A stretch of DNA of 64,000 bases from the NCBI RefSeq assembly GCF_000967245.1, contig NZ_KQ033878.1, positions 524,848 to 588,847 on the forward strand, written 5' to 3'. The position numbers and the translations under genes are program-made. This DNA comes from Bombilactobacillus mellis (GTDB lineage: Bacteria > Bacillota > Bacilli > Lactobacillales > Lactobacillaceae). Below are positions 55,762 through 64,000 of the stretch, piece by piece. How positions within the stretch are numbered: the first letter of the stretch is position 1; every line of letters starts with the position of its first letter. Under the pieces are notes generated by a model, which saw only the letters and a program-made list of their open reading frames with translations, had not been told where the DNA came from and did no database searches.

Positions 55762-58167
55762 TTAATATTCAAATTGATAATTTCCTGCACCAACTGAACA
55801 AATCATACAAGACTCCTGCTCCTTTAAAACGCCCCAAGAATATTTTTCCAGCAATTTATGTTTTTCTTGTTCATTACTATAATGTAAATAGATATCTGCA
55901 GTAACCGCTTTGTGAATATTAATAGCCATTAAACGTCGATCAGACTGAAACTCAAGTTTAATAGTAATTAATCCGCTTGCAGATTCATAAGCAGCTTGCA
56001 ACTTTCGACAAACTCTAATCTGAGGATCAATTTTAATTCTTTTGTAACCAGGTGCTAATGGGTTTAAGCCAATAACTTTTCTCACAAACCAGTCCAAAAC
56101 ACATCCCATAGCATAATGATTGAAAGAAAATTCTCCCACTGTTCCATCAGGCTGGATCCCTGCCCAAGATTCCCAGACAGTTGTTGCTCCAGATTTTACT
56201 TCGTAAAGCCATGAGGGACATTCATCCTGTAAAAATAATTTTTGAGCTAATTTTGTTTGTCCGTTATCAGTTAAAACATCAAGCAGATATGGTGTAGCTA
56301 AAAAGCCCGTATCCAACAGATCATTATTCTCATGTATTTTTTCCACTAAATGCTTTACTAATTTTGCCTTAATATCTTTTGGTACCAAATCAAATGCAAT
56401 AGCTAGAACATAACACCCTTGATAATCTTCCTGCAAATGATAATTACTTGAGACATAATACTTAGTAAACGCTCTTTGTACATTTTTGGCATAATTATGA
56501 TATTTTGTTCCATCTTCGCCGAGAATTTCACTAATTTTGGCCATTAAGTCATTTACATGCTTTAAAAATGCTGTAGCAACAGTATTCTTAGTAGCCGCCG
56601 AAGTCGCCATGGGGTTAGGATTGTCTCCCAACATTAAAGAAGGGAGCATCCAATCACCATAGTGAAATTTGGTATCCCATAAATATTTTCGATCACCTGA
56701 TTTGTTACCAGCAGCACTTTTTTTGGCAAAAGAAAGCCATTTTTTCATTGCCGCATAATTTTCTTGTAAAACTTGTACATGACCATAATGTTGATATAAA
56801 CTCCAAGGAACCATAACGATAGCATCACCCCAGCCGGCAGAAGAGTATGAACCGGTGAAGTCAACACTCTTCGTGGAATCTTTAGTAGATGGCGAAACAT
56901 CGAGAATCTCACCGTTATCTCGCTGATCAATACGAACATTCTTTAACCAACGTCGAATGAAATCTTCAGTATTCATAAAAAAGGTTGAAGCAGATACAAA
57001 CACCTGCATATCACCTGTCCAACCTACACGTTCTCTTTGAGGACAATCAGTTGGAATGGATAACATGTTTCCCCGCTGACTCCAGTTAATATTAGATAAA
57101 AGTTGATTAATATTAGCATCATCTGTCGTAATCCAACCAGTATTGCTCATATTTGAATAAATAGGAACAGCCTCAATTTCAATTATGCTTTTAAGAGATA
57201 AACCAATAATTTTTACATAACGAAAACCATGAAATGTAAAGTCGGGTTCCACTGTCATTACCTGTCCATTACCAATAAAAACATCAGTTTGATCTTTATT
57301 ACGCCCAATAATGTTTTTAAAGAAATGACCACTTTTATCTAACACTTCACTATGTTGCAAAATAATTTGTTGGCTTGGTTCAAACTTAGCCGTTAAGCGA
57401 ACCCTACCAGCCAAAACTTGACCAAAGTCAACAATTAAACTATTTTCCTCAGACCAAATTTTTTGACTTCTAAGCGATTGATGAGCAATTACTAAAGGCC
57501 CTTCTTGCGGAGCTAAACATGCATAACTAGCATTTATTTCAATAGCCGTCTGATTAAGGTTTCGATCATCATTAAGCCAAGCATCACTGATTCTTAGATC
57601 TTGCTTTTCACCAATTTCAATATCTGCATAACGGTGCTTACCGGACCCGGTACTAAAAGACCTATCACTGCCAATTATTTCATGAGTATTATCTTGATAA
57701 GTAATATTTAAATCTGCTAATAATGCTAACTGTTTACCAAATTGAGCACTTCCACCTGGAACACTAATTCGCCCAGCATACCAGCCATCTGCTACTTCAA
57801 TACACAATTTATTAAGCCCATTTACTAATTTATCCGTAACATCATAAGTTTGATACTGTAAAAAGTCATGATAATTCGTATAATCAGGAGTAAAAATTGC
57901 TGCTGTAGTTTTTCTACCATTAAGATAAGCCAGATAAATTCCCTGGGCAGTAATTTCTAGACTTGCCTTTTTAACCGGTTTTTGAATAGAAAACATTTTT
58001 TTAAAATAAACAACTGGATGTAACCGTTCATCAACGGGTTTTTGTTTTGTGGTTTTTCCAGAGAACATTTCCGCTAATGTAAATTCCGGTTCTTCACTAA
58101 CAATTGCCTGATTAGAACTAATCCATTTACCCTTCCAAGATTGCGATGTATTTTTAACAGGTTTCAT
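55762..58167 (-). CDS. GH78 alpha-L-rhamnosidase
   Basis: An 801-residue inverting glycoside hydrolase. N-terminal beta-sandwich domains (KGKWISS..., FKKMFSIQKPVKKASLEITAQGIYLAYLNG) precede the (alpha/alpha)6 barrel with the conserved DCPQRERVGWTGDMQVF (general acid Glu region), WGDAIVMVPWSLYQHYG and GATTVWESWAG (base Glu region). The C-terminal beta domain ends the protein. No signal peptide, so substrates are short imported rhamnosides. Separate from the rhamnose operon by a ~415-base gap containing its promoter and the rhaD terminator. Freed L-rhamnose feeds rhaA. Confidence 0.92.
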   Translation of the reverse strand: MKPVKNTSQSWKGKWISSNQAIVSEEPEFTLAEMFSGKTTKQKPVDERLHPVVYFKKMFSIQKPVKKASLEITAQGIYLAYLNGRKTTAAIFTPDYTNYHDFLQYQTYDVTDKLVNGLNKLCIEVADGWYAGRISVPGGSAQFGKQLALLADLNITYQDNTHEIIGSDRSFSTGSGKHRYADIEIGEKQDLRISDAWLNDDRNLNQTAIEINASYACLAPQEGPLVIAHQSLRSQKIWSEENSLIVDFGQVLAGRVRLTAKFEPSQQIILQHSEVLDKSGHFFKNIIGRNKDQTDVFIGNGQVMTVEPDFTFHGFRYVKIIGLSLKSIIEIEAVPIYSNMSNTGWITTDDANINQLLSNINWSQRGNMLSIPTDCPQRERVGWTGDMQVFVSASTFFMNTEDFIRRWLKNVRIDQRDNGEILDVSPSTKDSTKSVDFTGSYSSAGWGDAIVMVPWSLYQHYGHVQVLQENYAAMKKWLSFAKKSAAGNKSGDRKYLWDTKFHYGDWMLPSLMLGDNPNPMATSAATKNTVATAFLKHVNDLMAKISEILGEDGTKYHNYAKNVQRAFTKYYVSSNYHLQEDYQGCYVLAIAFDLVPKDIKAKLVKHLVEKIHENNDLLDTGFLATPYLLDVLTDNGQTKLAQKLFLQDECPSWLYEVKSGATTVWESWAGIQPDGTVGEFSFNHYAMGCVLDWFVRKVIGLNPLAPGYKRIKIDPQIRVCRKLQAAYESASGLITIKLEFQSDRRLMAINIHKAVTADIYLHYSNEQEKHKLLEKYSWGVLKEQESCMICSVGAGNYQFEY

Positions 58168-58537
58168 AACTTATCCTTTCAAATAAATAAAATTTTAATC
58201 TTTTTCAACTTTATTAGCAATCGCTATCACATAGTGTAAAAGGTTCCCTTAATTTTTCTAAAATATTGTTATAATTTACTTCATAATGTTTTCTATTATC
58301 ACTAATTTAAATCTTTATTAATTTCGAATGTTTAAATAAAATTGTAAATAATAAACCAAATTTATCAATAAAGATATGATCCATTGCAGGGAATATTGTC
58401 TGATTGATAATATTTTTAGATAGTTTATCCTTTAAACTGATAGCATATTTTTAAATAACATATAATTTAATTAGCTATTAATTCTTAAAAATATTATAAA
58501 GATAGGCAAAAATACTGATAACAAAATTTATATATAA
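58168..58537. other. AT-rich intergenic region before the rhamnosidase gene
   Basis: Contains a cre-like element, TGATAGCGATTGCT on the minus strand (58216-58229, one mismatch in the core). I cannot place -35/-10 boxes firmly. No ORF seen. Confidence 0.4.
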
Positions 58538-58572
58538 AAATAGCTGACTATTATTACAATAGTCAGCTATTT
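58538..58572 (-). terminator. terminator of the rhamnose operon
   Basis: AAATAGCTGACTATT / AATAGTCAGCTATTT, a 15-base stem with a 5-base loop, T-run on the minus strand, starting ~12 bases after the rhaD stop. Confidence 0.92.
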
Positions 58573-58583
58573 GTAGGTAAAAA

Positions 58584-59408
58584 CTATTTATTCGTTAAAA
58601 ATTGAGGATTAGCTGTTACTCCAAAAGATTTAGCTAATTGGCGTAGCTGATCATCCGTGATTTCTTGCTTAATTTGGCCACCTTGGGCTCCAATTTGTGA
58701 GTAAATTAAAGCGGCTTTTTCAACAGTTTCAATTAAACCAAAAGCTTCATCCAAACTGGTCCCTACTCCAAAAATACCATGATGCGGCCAAATTACAACG
58801 CGATAATCTTTCATTTTTTGAGCAGTAGCTTCTCCAATCTCATTAGTTCCCGGAGTCATATAGGGAATTAAACCAACACCTTCTGGGAACACGACTAAAG
58901 ATTCTGCCTGCATTTTCCACAAAAGTCGCGACCAATGGCGTTCATCCAAATCTTGCGTAAAAGATAGAGCAATTACATTAGTTGGATGACAATGCATTAC
59001 TACTCGCTGATTGGAATCAAATTGTAAACGAGCAATATGAGACATTAAATGACTAGGAAATTCGGAAGTTGGCTGACCTCCATCTTCAAAGCCCCACATC
59101 AATTCGCCTTTTTGCCCATCTTGCGAAATTCTGATTAGTCCCAAATCTAGATTAGGTTGATCAATGACATTTCTAAAATAGCGGCCTGTTCCTGTAACTA
59201 AGAAATATTGTCCAGCTAATTTCTGAGCATCAAATCCTAAATCTAAAACGCGATGTACTTCATTTATATCATTAAAATCTTGCAAATCAGCATCGGTCAA
59301 TCTTAAAGAGACATTACCACCATTACGTTCATCCCATCCATGCTGATAAGAAGCCATAGTAATTGCACAAATTTTTTTTACATATTTTGAATCAATAAAA
59401 TTACCCAT
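58584..59408 (-). CDS. rhaD: rhamnulose-1-phosphate aldolase
   Basis: A 274-residue class II zinc aldolase splitting L-rhamnulose 1-phosphate into DHAP and L-lactaldehyde. Marks: [43 protein letters not shown], the zinc-binding [15 protein letters not shown] (His-x-His) and the third His in [13 protein letters not shown]. Last gene of the rha operon, 20 bases after rhaA. AAGGAGTTAAAT precedes ATG 59408. Confidence 0.95.
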   Translation of the reverse strand: MGNFIDSKYVKKICAITMASYQHGWDERNGGNVSLRLTDADLQDFNDINEVHRVLDLGFDAQKLAGQYFLVTGTGRYFRNVIDQPNLDLGLIRISQDGQKGELMWGFEDGGQPTSEFPSHLMSHIARLQFDSNQRVVMHCHPTNVIALSFTQDLDERHWSRLLWKMQAESLVVFPEGVGLIPYMTPGTNEIGEATAQKMKDYRVVIWPHHGIFGVGTSLDEAFGLIETVEKAALIYSQIGAQGGQIKQEITDDQLRQLAKSFGVTANPQFLTNK

Positions 59409-59428
59409 ATTTAACTCCTTAATGTAGC

Positions 59429-60694
59429 TTAGTTACGTTTAAACTGTACATCTTTTTCATATTGATGAATATTATCCAGCCAATCAGTACCTACTGGTAC
59501 ATTGTTTTGTAAGCAAAATTCATCCCAAACTGCACCAAATGGATATGATTTTAATTCTTCAGTTACGGCTAAACGCGTAGTATAATCGTAATTCAATTCG
59601 GCTTTCTTTAAATCTTCAATTGGAGCCAGCATTGCTTGCAATAATGCTTTTTGAGTAGCACGAGCTCCTACGACCCAACCACTGACACGGTTAATAGTTG
59701 CATCAAAGAAATCTAAACCAATATTGGTCTTATCTAATTCATTATCCCGGACTAATGATTGTGTGATTCTTACTAGAGCTTCATCCATAATAACTACATG
59801 GTCACTGTCCCAACGAACTGGACGAGAAACATGCAGCATTAAACCTTTACCAAATGGTAAAAATGCTGAGAATTTATCTGAAACATCTTCAGTTGGATGC
59901 CAATGACCAGCATCAATTGTCCAGAGTTTGCCCCGGCTAATCGCATAGTTATTGTAAAATAGATGTGAACCCACAGTATAAGATTCAATACCGGTACCAA
60001 AGAGTTTTCCTTCAACTGATTCAATCGTATTATTTTCATCATATTTTTTAGCAAAAATTTCATCTAATGATTCAATTAAGCGTAGCCGCGGGGTAGCTTT
60101 ATCAATTGGGTTATCCTTAAAACCATCAGGAATCCAGAAATTATTAATGGAGCGCTGACCTAATTCTTGACCAAAATAATTTGAAATATCCCGAGACTTT
60201 TTACCTACTTCAATCCAAAAATCACGTACTGATTTTTCTGGACTAGCTAAAGTGAAATTCTCTTTAACCATAGGATGTGAGAAGAAAGTAGGATTCATAT
60301 CTAATCCAATTTTTTCTTGCTTAGCCCAATCTACCCAATATTTAAAATCTTCCGGTCCAACTTCATTGAAATCTTTTTTCTTGTCGGTTACAGCATATAA
60401 AGTATGCAACTGAATTTTATGACTTCCTGGAATTAAGGATAAAGCTTCATGTAAATCACTGGTTAATTCATCAGGTGTCCGTGCAATTCCTGGATAATTT
60501 CCGCTAACACCAATTCCTCCGGTTAATTCTTGCTCCGGATTTAAAAATCCGTGAATATCATCACCTTGCCAGCAATGAATAGATAATTTAACATTCTTTA
60601 GAGCTTTTAAGGCGGCATCAGTATCAACGCCTAATTCTGCATAACGTTCTTTCGCTAATTGATATGCAGATTCAACATTTTTTTCATTGGTCAT
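59429..60694 (-). CDS. rhaA: L-rhamnose isomerase
   Basis: A 421-residue metal-dependent isomerase converting L-rhamnose to L-rhamnulose. Diagnostic stretches are [74 protein letters not shown] and [21 protein letters not shown] (metal ligands). Length typical for the Firmicute enzyme. Located between rhaM (14-base gap) and rhaD in a five-gene operon. Confidence 0.97.
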   Translation of the reverse strand: MTNEKNVESAYQLAKERYAELGVDTDAALKALKNVKLSIHCWQGDDIHGFLNPEQELTGGIGVSGNYPGIARTPDELTSDLHEALSLIPGSHKIQLHTLYAVTDKKKDFNEVGPEDFKYWVDWAKQEKIGLDMNPTFFSHPMVKENFTLASPEKSVRDFWIEVGKKSRDISNYFGQELGQRSINNFWIPDGFKDNPIDKATPRLRLIESLDEIFAKKYDENNTIESVEGKLFGTGIESYTVGSHLFYNNYAISRGKLWTIDAGHWHPTEDVSDKFSAFLPFGKGLMLHVSRPVRWDSDHVVIMDEALVRITQSLVRDNELDKTNIGLDFFDATINRVSGWVVGARATQKALLQAMLAPIEDLKKAELNYDYTTRLAVTEELKSYPFGAVWDEFCLQNNVPVGTDWLDNIHQYEKDVQFKRN

Positions 60695-60708
60695 TTACAA
60701 TCTCTCCT

Positions 60709-61026
60709 TTAATCTAAATGAAATACTTCGTGTAAATCAATGGTTACTGGACTATTATCCGGGTTAGTATCCATTAATGGTTCCATATATTCCCACCATT
60801 TTTTGCAGGCCGGAGTTTGTGAAATTTCATTATATTTATCTACATCATCTACTTCTAAATAAGCAAACAAATTTCCCGTTCTTTTATCTAGATATATTGA
60901 ATAGTTATGTGCTCCAGCCTCTTTTAGAGCTTGCCTCATCTCAGGAAACAGGTTATTATGCCGCCGTTCGTATTCTTCATACTGATCAGGATAAACATGC
61001 ATTAATTGTGCCATTCTGACAGTCAT
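60709..61026 (-). CDS. rhaM: L-rhamnose mutarotase
   Basis: A 105-residue RhaM/YiiL-family protein interconverting alpha- and beta-L-rhamnose, giving RhaA its preferred anomer. Family features: MAQLMHVYPDQYEEYERRHNNLFPEM (His and acidic active-site residues), AHNYSIYLDKRTGNLFAYLEV, and PACKKWWEYMEPLMDTNPDNSP. Its start overlaps the rhaB stop by four bases, so translation is coupled. Confidence 0.95.
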   Translation of the reverse strand: MTVRMAQLMHVYPDQYEEYERRHNNLFPEMRQALKEAGAHNYSIYLDKRTGNLFAYLEVDDVDKYNEISQTPACKKWWEYMEPLMDTNPDNSPVTIDLHEVFHLD

Positions 61027-62486
61027 GATTTCACCTCCTTCAAAAAACGTTTGTACTGGTCAAATTGCTCAGAATAATTATTCGATTTAGGAGTAAATTT
61101 CTTGATATTAAAAGAATCAATTATCAATCGTCGCGCTAGATAAACATTTAAAATGTCCCCTTGAGTAATCATTTGAACAATTAAATTACCAATAGCAGTA
61201 GCCTCACTAGGACCCGCATAAACGTCTATTTGTGCTAGTGTTGCCGTTAATTGATTCATTAAGTCAACATTGGAACCGCCACCAACAATATTCAAAGAAT
61301 CCAAGGGATATCCTAAAATATCACCTAATATTTCCAACTCATTAGCATAATAAAGTGATAAATTGCTATAAACAGCCATTGCCAACTCACCGGGTGTTTG
61401 TGGAACTGTTTGCTGTGTTTCTTGACAGTAGCTTTGCAATTCCTTAATCATACCGTTAGCAGGATTCGTAAAACGGGAATCATTGACATCAATATATTGC
61501 TGAAATGGTTTTTCTTTTTGCGCCAGAGTTACTAATTCGGCAAAACTATAAGCTTGTGGTAATTCTTTTTGTACATTTTGAATAATCCACAGCCCCATAA
61601 TATTTTTTAAGAACCGGTAAGTCCCATAGGCCCCCCATTCGTTCGTATAATTATGACGGTAAGCTTCTATGCCATTTTCCGGTACATTTAACTCGCTTCC
61701 TAATAAGGACCAAGTTCCAGAACTTAAATAAGCCCAATGCTGGCCAATTCCTGGCGTTCCCACCACAGCTGAAGCTGTGTCATGGGTGGCTACGGTAATG
61801 ACCTCTGTCTGTGGTAAATCATATTTTTGATACCAAGAAGTTGATAAATTGCCTAAAACTGTACCAGCATCCACTAATTTAGGAAATTGATCAGGATAAA
61901 CATTGACCTTTTTTAATAAATCATGATCAAATAAGCCTTCACGCAAATTTAACATTTGTGTTGTAGAGGCGTTAGTTACTTCAGTAACTGCCTTACCAGT
62001 TAGCACATAACCGATATAATCAGGAATCATCATAATTTTCGACGTTTGAGCCAATAATTCCTTATCTTCTTCAAACAATTGATAAAGTGTATTAAAATCT
62101 AAAAATTGAATACCAGTTTTCTTATAAATATAATCTTTAGGTAAATCCGAGGTTAGTTTCGCAATCGAATTCGAAGTACGGTCATCCCGATAAGAAATTG
62201 GATCCTGAAGTTTTTTTCCATCCTGGCCTACTAAAACGTAATCCACAGCCCAAGTATCAATGCCTAAAGTAATTTTAGAATAACCAGCTTGTTTTATTTT
62301 TTCTAATCCCCTGAATATTTCTTCAATTAAATGATCAATTTGCCAACGATCATGGCCATCTTTTTTGACAAAACCATTTTTGAAACGATGCATTTCTTGT
62401 AATTGTAATTTCCCATCATGTAGCTGGCCTAACATTAAACGCCCACTGGAAGCTCCAATGTCTACCGCGACATAGGTGTTAGTCAT
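61023..62486 (-). CDS. rhaB: rhamnulokinase
   Basis: A 487-residue FGGY-type kinase making L-rhamnulose 1-phosphate. AVDIGASSGRLMLGQ at the N-terminus (phosphate-binding), RFKNGFVKKDGHDRWQIDHL, GIDTWAVDYVLV, PISYRDDRT, the catalytic Asp in VATHDTASAVVG, and LNIVGGGSNVDLMNQLTA near the C-terminus all fit RhaB. GGAGGTAGGTC precedes ATG 62486. Second gene in the operon, 21 bases after the transporter. Confidence 0.96.
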   Translation of the reverse strand: MTNTYVAVDIGASSGRLMLGQLHDGKLQLQEMHRFKNGFVKKDGHDRWQIDHLIEEIFRGLEKIKQAGYSKITLGIDTWAVDYVLVGQDGKKLQDPISYRDDRTSNSIAKLTSDLPKDYIYKKTGIQFLDFNTLYQLFEEDKELLAQTSKIMMIPDYIGYVLTGKAVTEVTNASTTQMLNLREGLFDHDLLKKVNVYPDQFPKLVDAGTVLGNLSTSWYQKYDLPQTEVITVATHDTASAVVGTPGIGQHWAYLSSGTWSLLGSELNVPENGIEAYRHNYTNEWGAYGTYRFLKNIMGLWIIQNVQKELPQAYSFAELVTLAQKEKPFQQYIDVNDSRFTNPANGMIKELQSYCQETQQTVPQTPGELAMAVYSNLSLYYANELEILGDILGYPLDSLNIVGGGSNVDLMNQLTATLAQIDVYAGPSEATAIGNLIVQMITQGDILNVYLARRLIIDSFNIKKFTPKSNNYSEQFDQYKRFLKEVKS

Positions 62487-62507
62487 AAAGACCTACCTCC
62501 TTAATAG

Positions 62508-63764
62508 CTATTGCTCTGATCCATATCGTTCAGAAATAATTTGTTTTAATGATTTCCCTCTAGTTTGTGGAGTCCAAATTACCCCGATTAATAGAGAAAT
62601 CAGAAGAAGGACGATCATTACCGTACCAGCTACTTTGAAGCCTAGACTACTTAAAATCATTGGGAAGATGATTGACCAAACACCGGCTGTACCACGAACT
62701 ATGAAAAACATAATACCTTGTGTTCCAGCACGATATTTTGTAGGAAAAAGCTCTACCGCCCATAGAGCATACCAAGCTTGAGCACCTATACCAGCTGATA
62801 AGCCCCAAATAATAACAAAGGACCATAAAGCTACCCAACCAAAACCAATATAAGTTAATATTATCCAGGCAAGGACTGCCATGATTGCTCCAAGAAAGAA
62901 GAAAAATCTTTGATTAATTTTGTCGCCGAAAAGTGCAAAACCAAAATATCCTGAAAGGGCCGTGCAACCCCATAATACAGCTTGCAGCATATTAGCTTGT
63001 AAACTAGAAAGTCCGCCGACAGTTTGATAAACATAAGGCATAAAGAAACCCATAGCTCCAGCAACCAAGTTCCAAAAAACATATACCCCACAAAGAAACA
63101 GCAAACTCCAAATAGATACTTTACTAGAAAATAAATCACGATAAGGATGTGGTTTAGTATTAGTTAATTTTTCTCTTCTTTTTTGATCAAGCCAATCCTG
63201 AGATTCTGGTAACTTTCGTTGTAAAAGCCAAGCAATAAAAGCTATCACTGTTAATACAGCAAAGAGTATTCTACTGCCCATTAATCCCATCGGTGCTAGT
63301 AAGGTTCCCGCTACAAAAATAATTACCGGGCCCATAGACCAAGAAAACTGCGATATTCCTATATCATGCGCGCGATTTTCATCACCTGAAGTTTCACCAA
63401 TATAAGTCCAAGATGCCGGAACACCCGCACCTACTGCCATTCCTGTAACTAAAAAACCTAAAAGTAACATAGGAAAATTAACAGAAAAAACTACGATGAT
63501 AGTACCTAACATATATAAAAGCATGTCGTAGGTATAAATCATTTTTCTGCCATATTTGTCCGATAAATGACCACCAAAAATAGCTCCAATAGCCGATCCA
63601 AATGCATTTGCACTAAGAGCACCTAAAAGCCCTACTTGAAAGCTGCTAAGGTTAAATTGTCTTTGCCATAAGGTCAAACCAGAAGCTCCAGCAACGATTG
63701 AGCCGGAGTCTAAGAAGTTAGTTAAAGACACAGCCCAAGTTGATGCATGTGATTCTTGATCCAT
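62508..63764 (-). CDS. MFS sugar transporter, probable L-rhamnose importer
   Basis: About 418 residues, 12 hydrophobic segments of the sugar porter group. The cytoplasmic loop GGHLSDKYGRKM and the mid-loop PESQDW with a basic stretch are typical. I start it at ATG 63764 because AAAGGA lies ~8 bases upstream; a GTG nine bases earlier would sit on the ribosome site itself. First gene of the rha operon, so rhamnose (or a rhamnoside) is the probable cargo. The regulator of the operon is not in the window. Confidence 0.8.
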   Translation of the reverse strand: MDQESHASTWAVSLTNFLDSGSIVAGASGLTLWQRQFNLSSFQVGLLGALSANAFGSAIGAIFGGHLSDKYGRKMIYTYDMLLYMLGTIIVVFSVNFPMLLLGFLVTGMAVGAGVPASWTYIGETSGDENRAHDIGISQFSWSMGPVIIFVAGTLLAPMGLMGSRILFAVLTVIAFIAWLLQRKLPESQDWLDQKRREKLTNTKPHPYRDLFSSKVSIWSLLFLCGVYVFWNLVAGAMGFFMPYVYQTVGGLSSLQANMLQAVLWGCTALSGYFGFALFGDKINQRFFFFLGAIMAVLAWIILTYIGFGWVALWSFVIIWGLSAGIGAQAWYALWAVELFPTKYRAGTQGIMFFIVRGTAGVWSIIFPMILSSLGFKVAGTVMIVLLLISLLIGVIWTPQTRGKSLKQIISERYGSEQ

Positions 63765-63792
63765 TAAATACACATCCTTTGATTAATTTTTC

Positions 63793-63808
63793 AAGAAATC
63801 GATTTCTT
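63793..63808. promoter_or_regulatory. perfect palindrome in the rhamnose operon leader
   Basis: AAGAAATCGATTTCTT, a 16-base perfect palindrome with a central CG, lies between the predicted transcription start and the start codon of the transporter gene. Shape suits a LacI- or AraC/DeoR-type operator; regulator not seen. Confidence 0.55.
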
Positions 63809-63829
63809 ACCTTGATTGAAACATATTTT

Positions 63830-63843
63830 TAGTAGCGCTTACA
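63830..63843. promoter_or_regulatory. cre-like (CcpA) operator of the rhamnose operon
   Basis: Minus strand TGTAAGCGCTACTA fits the cre pattern with one late mismatch. It lies immediately downstream of the -10 box, where CcpA commonly represses. Confidence 0.6.
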
Positions 63844-63872
63844 ATAACAAGGATTAACTAGTTGAGTGACAA
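63844..63872 (-). promoter_or_regulatory. probable promoter of the rhamnose operon
   Basis: Minus strand TTGTCA (63867-63872), 17 bases, TGTTAT (63844-63849). Weak -10, consistent with an activated or repressed operon. The remaining ~130 bases to the window end show no gene. Confidence 0.5.
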
Positions 63873-64000
63873 AATCACATTATTTATTCTTTATTATCAG
63901 TATCTTTTGGTGTCACTGAGCAGGTTCAGAAATTTTCTTTTTTTACTCAAAAGATACCCCAAAATTAGAGTCAAGTCCGCAATTACTCAGCAAAAGACAG

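Overview
The window looks like the chromosome of a low-GC member of the Lactobacillaceae. It is AT-rich with strong AGGAGG-type ribosome binding sites and compact sugar-specific operons. These include several PTS systems, a sigma-54/LevR-type control pair, a LicT antitermination system, and homofermentative-style xylose and rhamnose loci. Species cannot be fixed from the sequence; plant- or insect-associated lactobacilli (for example bee-gut types) would fit the plant glycan focus.

Layout. 0-5.4 kb: the 3' end of argH, a small lipoprotein, an aldehyde dehydrogenase with a CcpA-type site in its promoter, and a TrpXYZ-like ABC transporter behind a leader-peptide attenuator with two tandem terminators. 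5.5-12.4 kb: a mannose-family PTS (IIB, IIC, IID, later IIA) with a GH31 alpha-xylosidase-like enzyme and a GH36 alpha-galactosidase-like enzyme. 12.4-19.6 kb: xylA-xylB with operator-like sites, a DASS-family transporter, a HAD nucleotidase and the ROK repressor XylR. 19.9-24.1 kb: an unusual operon of a Lac-family PTS IIC, a truncated GrdB-like protein, a glycosylasparaginase and an M20 dipeptidase. 24.3-25.4 kb: threonine aldolase.

25.4-34.4 kb is best read as accessory DNA inserted at the 3' end of guaA. It holds a decayed tyrosine-recombinase remnant, a LytTR/DUF3021/ABC export cluster, a 107-bp direct repeat flanking a type IIG restriction-modification pseudogene (three frameshifts and three in-frame stops), and an intact HEPN-like protein. 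GuaA-terminus-like sequence appears at 25.41, 29.34 and 34.40 kb.

34.4-43.1 kb: guaA, a Cof-type HAD phosphatase, coaA, an SGNH protein lacking the usual Ser, an amino acid permease, and a licT plus beta-glucoside PTS operon with two antiterminator/terminator modules. 43.2-52.2 kb: a self-contained sigma-54 regulon of levR-type activator, a near-consensus -24/-12 promoter, PTS IIA-IIB-IIC-IID, a YicI-type GH31 alpha-xylosidase, then rpoN itself. 52.5-55.6 kb: kdgK-kdgA divergent from a LacI-type regulator with paired operators. 55.8-63.8 kb: a GH78 alpha-L-rhamnosidase and the rhamnose operon (MFS transporter, rhaB, rhaM, rhaA, rhaD).

Taken together the window reads as a plant cell-wall sugar region. 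Xyloside, galactoside, rhamnoside and beta-glucoside hydrolases are paired with matching importers, and the freed xylose and rhamnose feed xylAB and rhaBMAD. CcpA, XylR, LicT, a LacI-type repressor and sigma-54/LevR control are layered over it.
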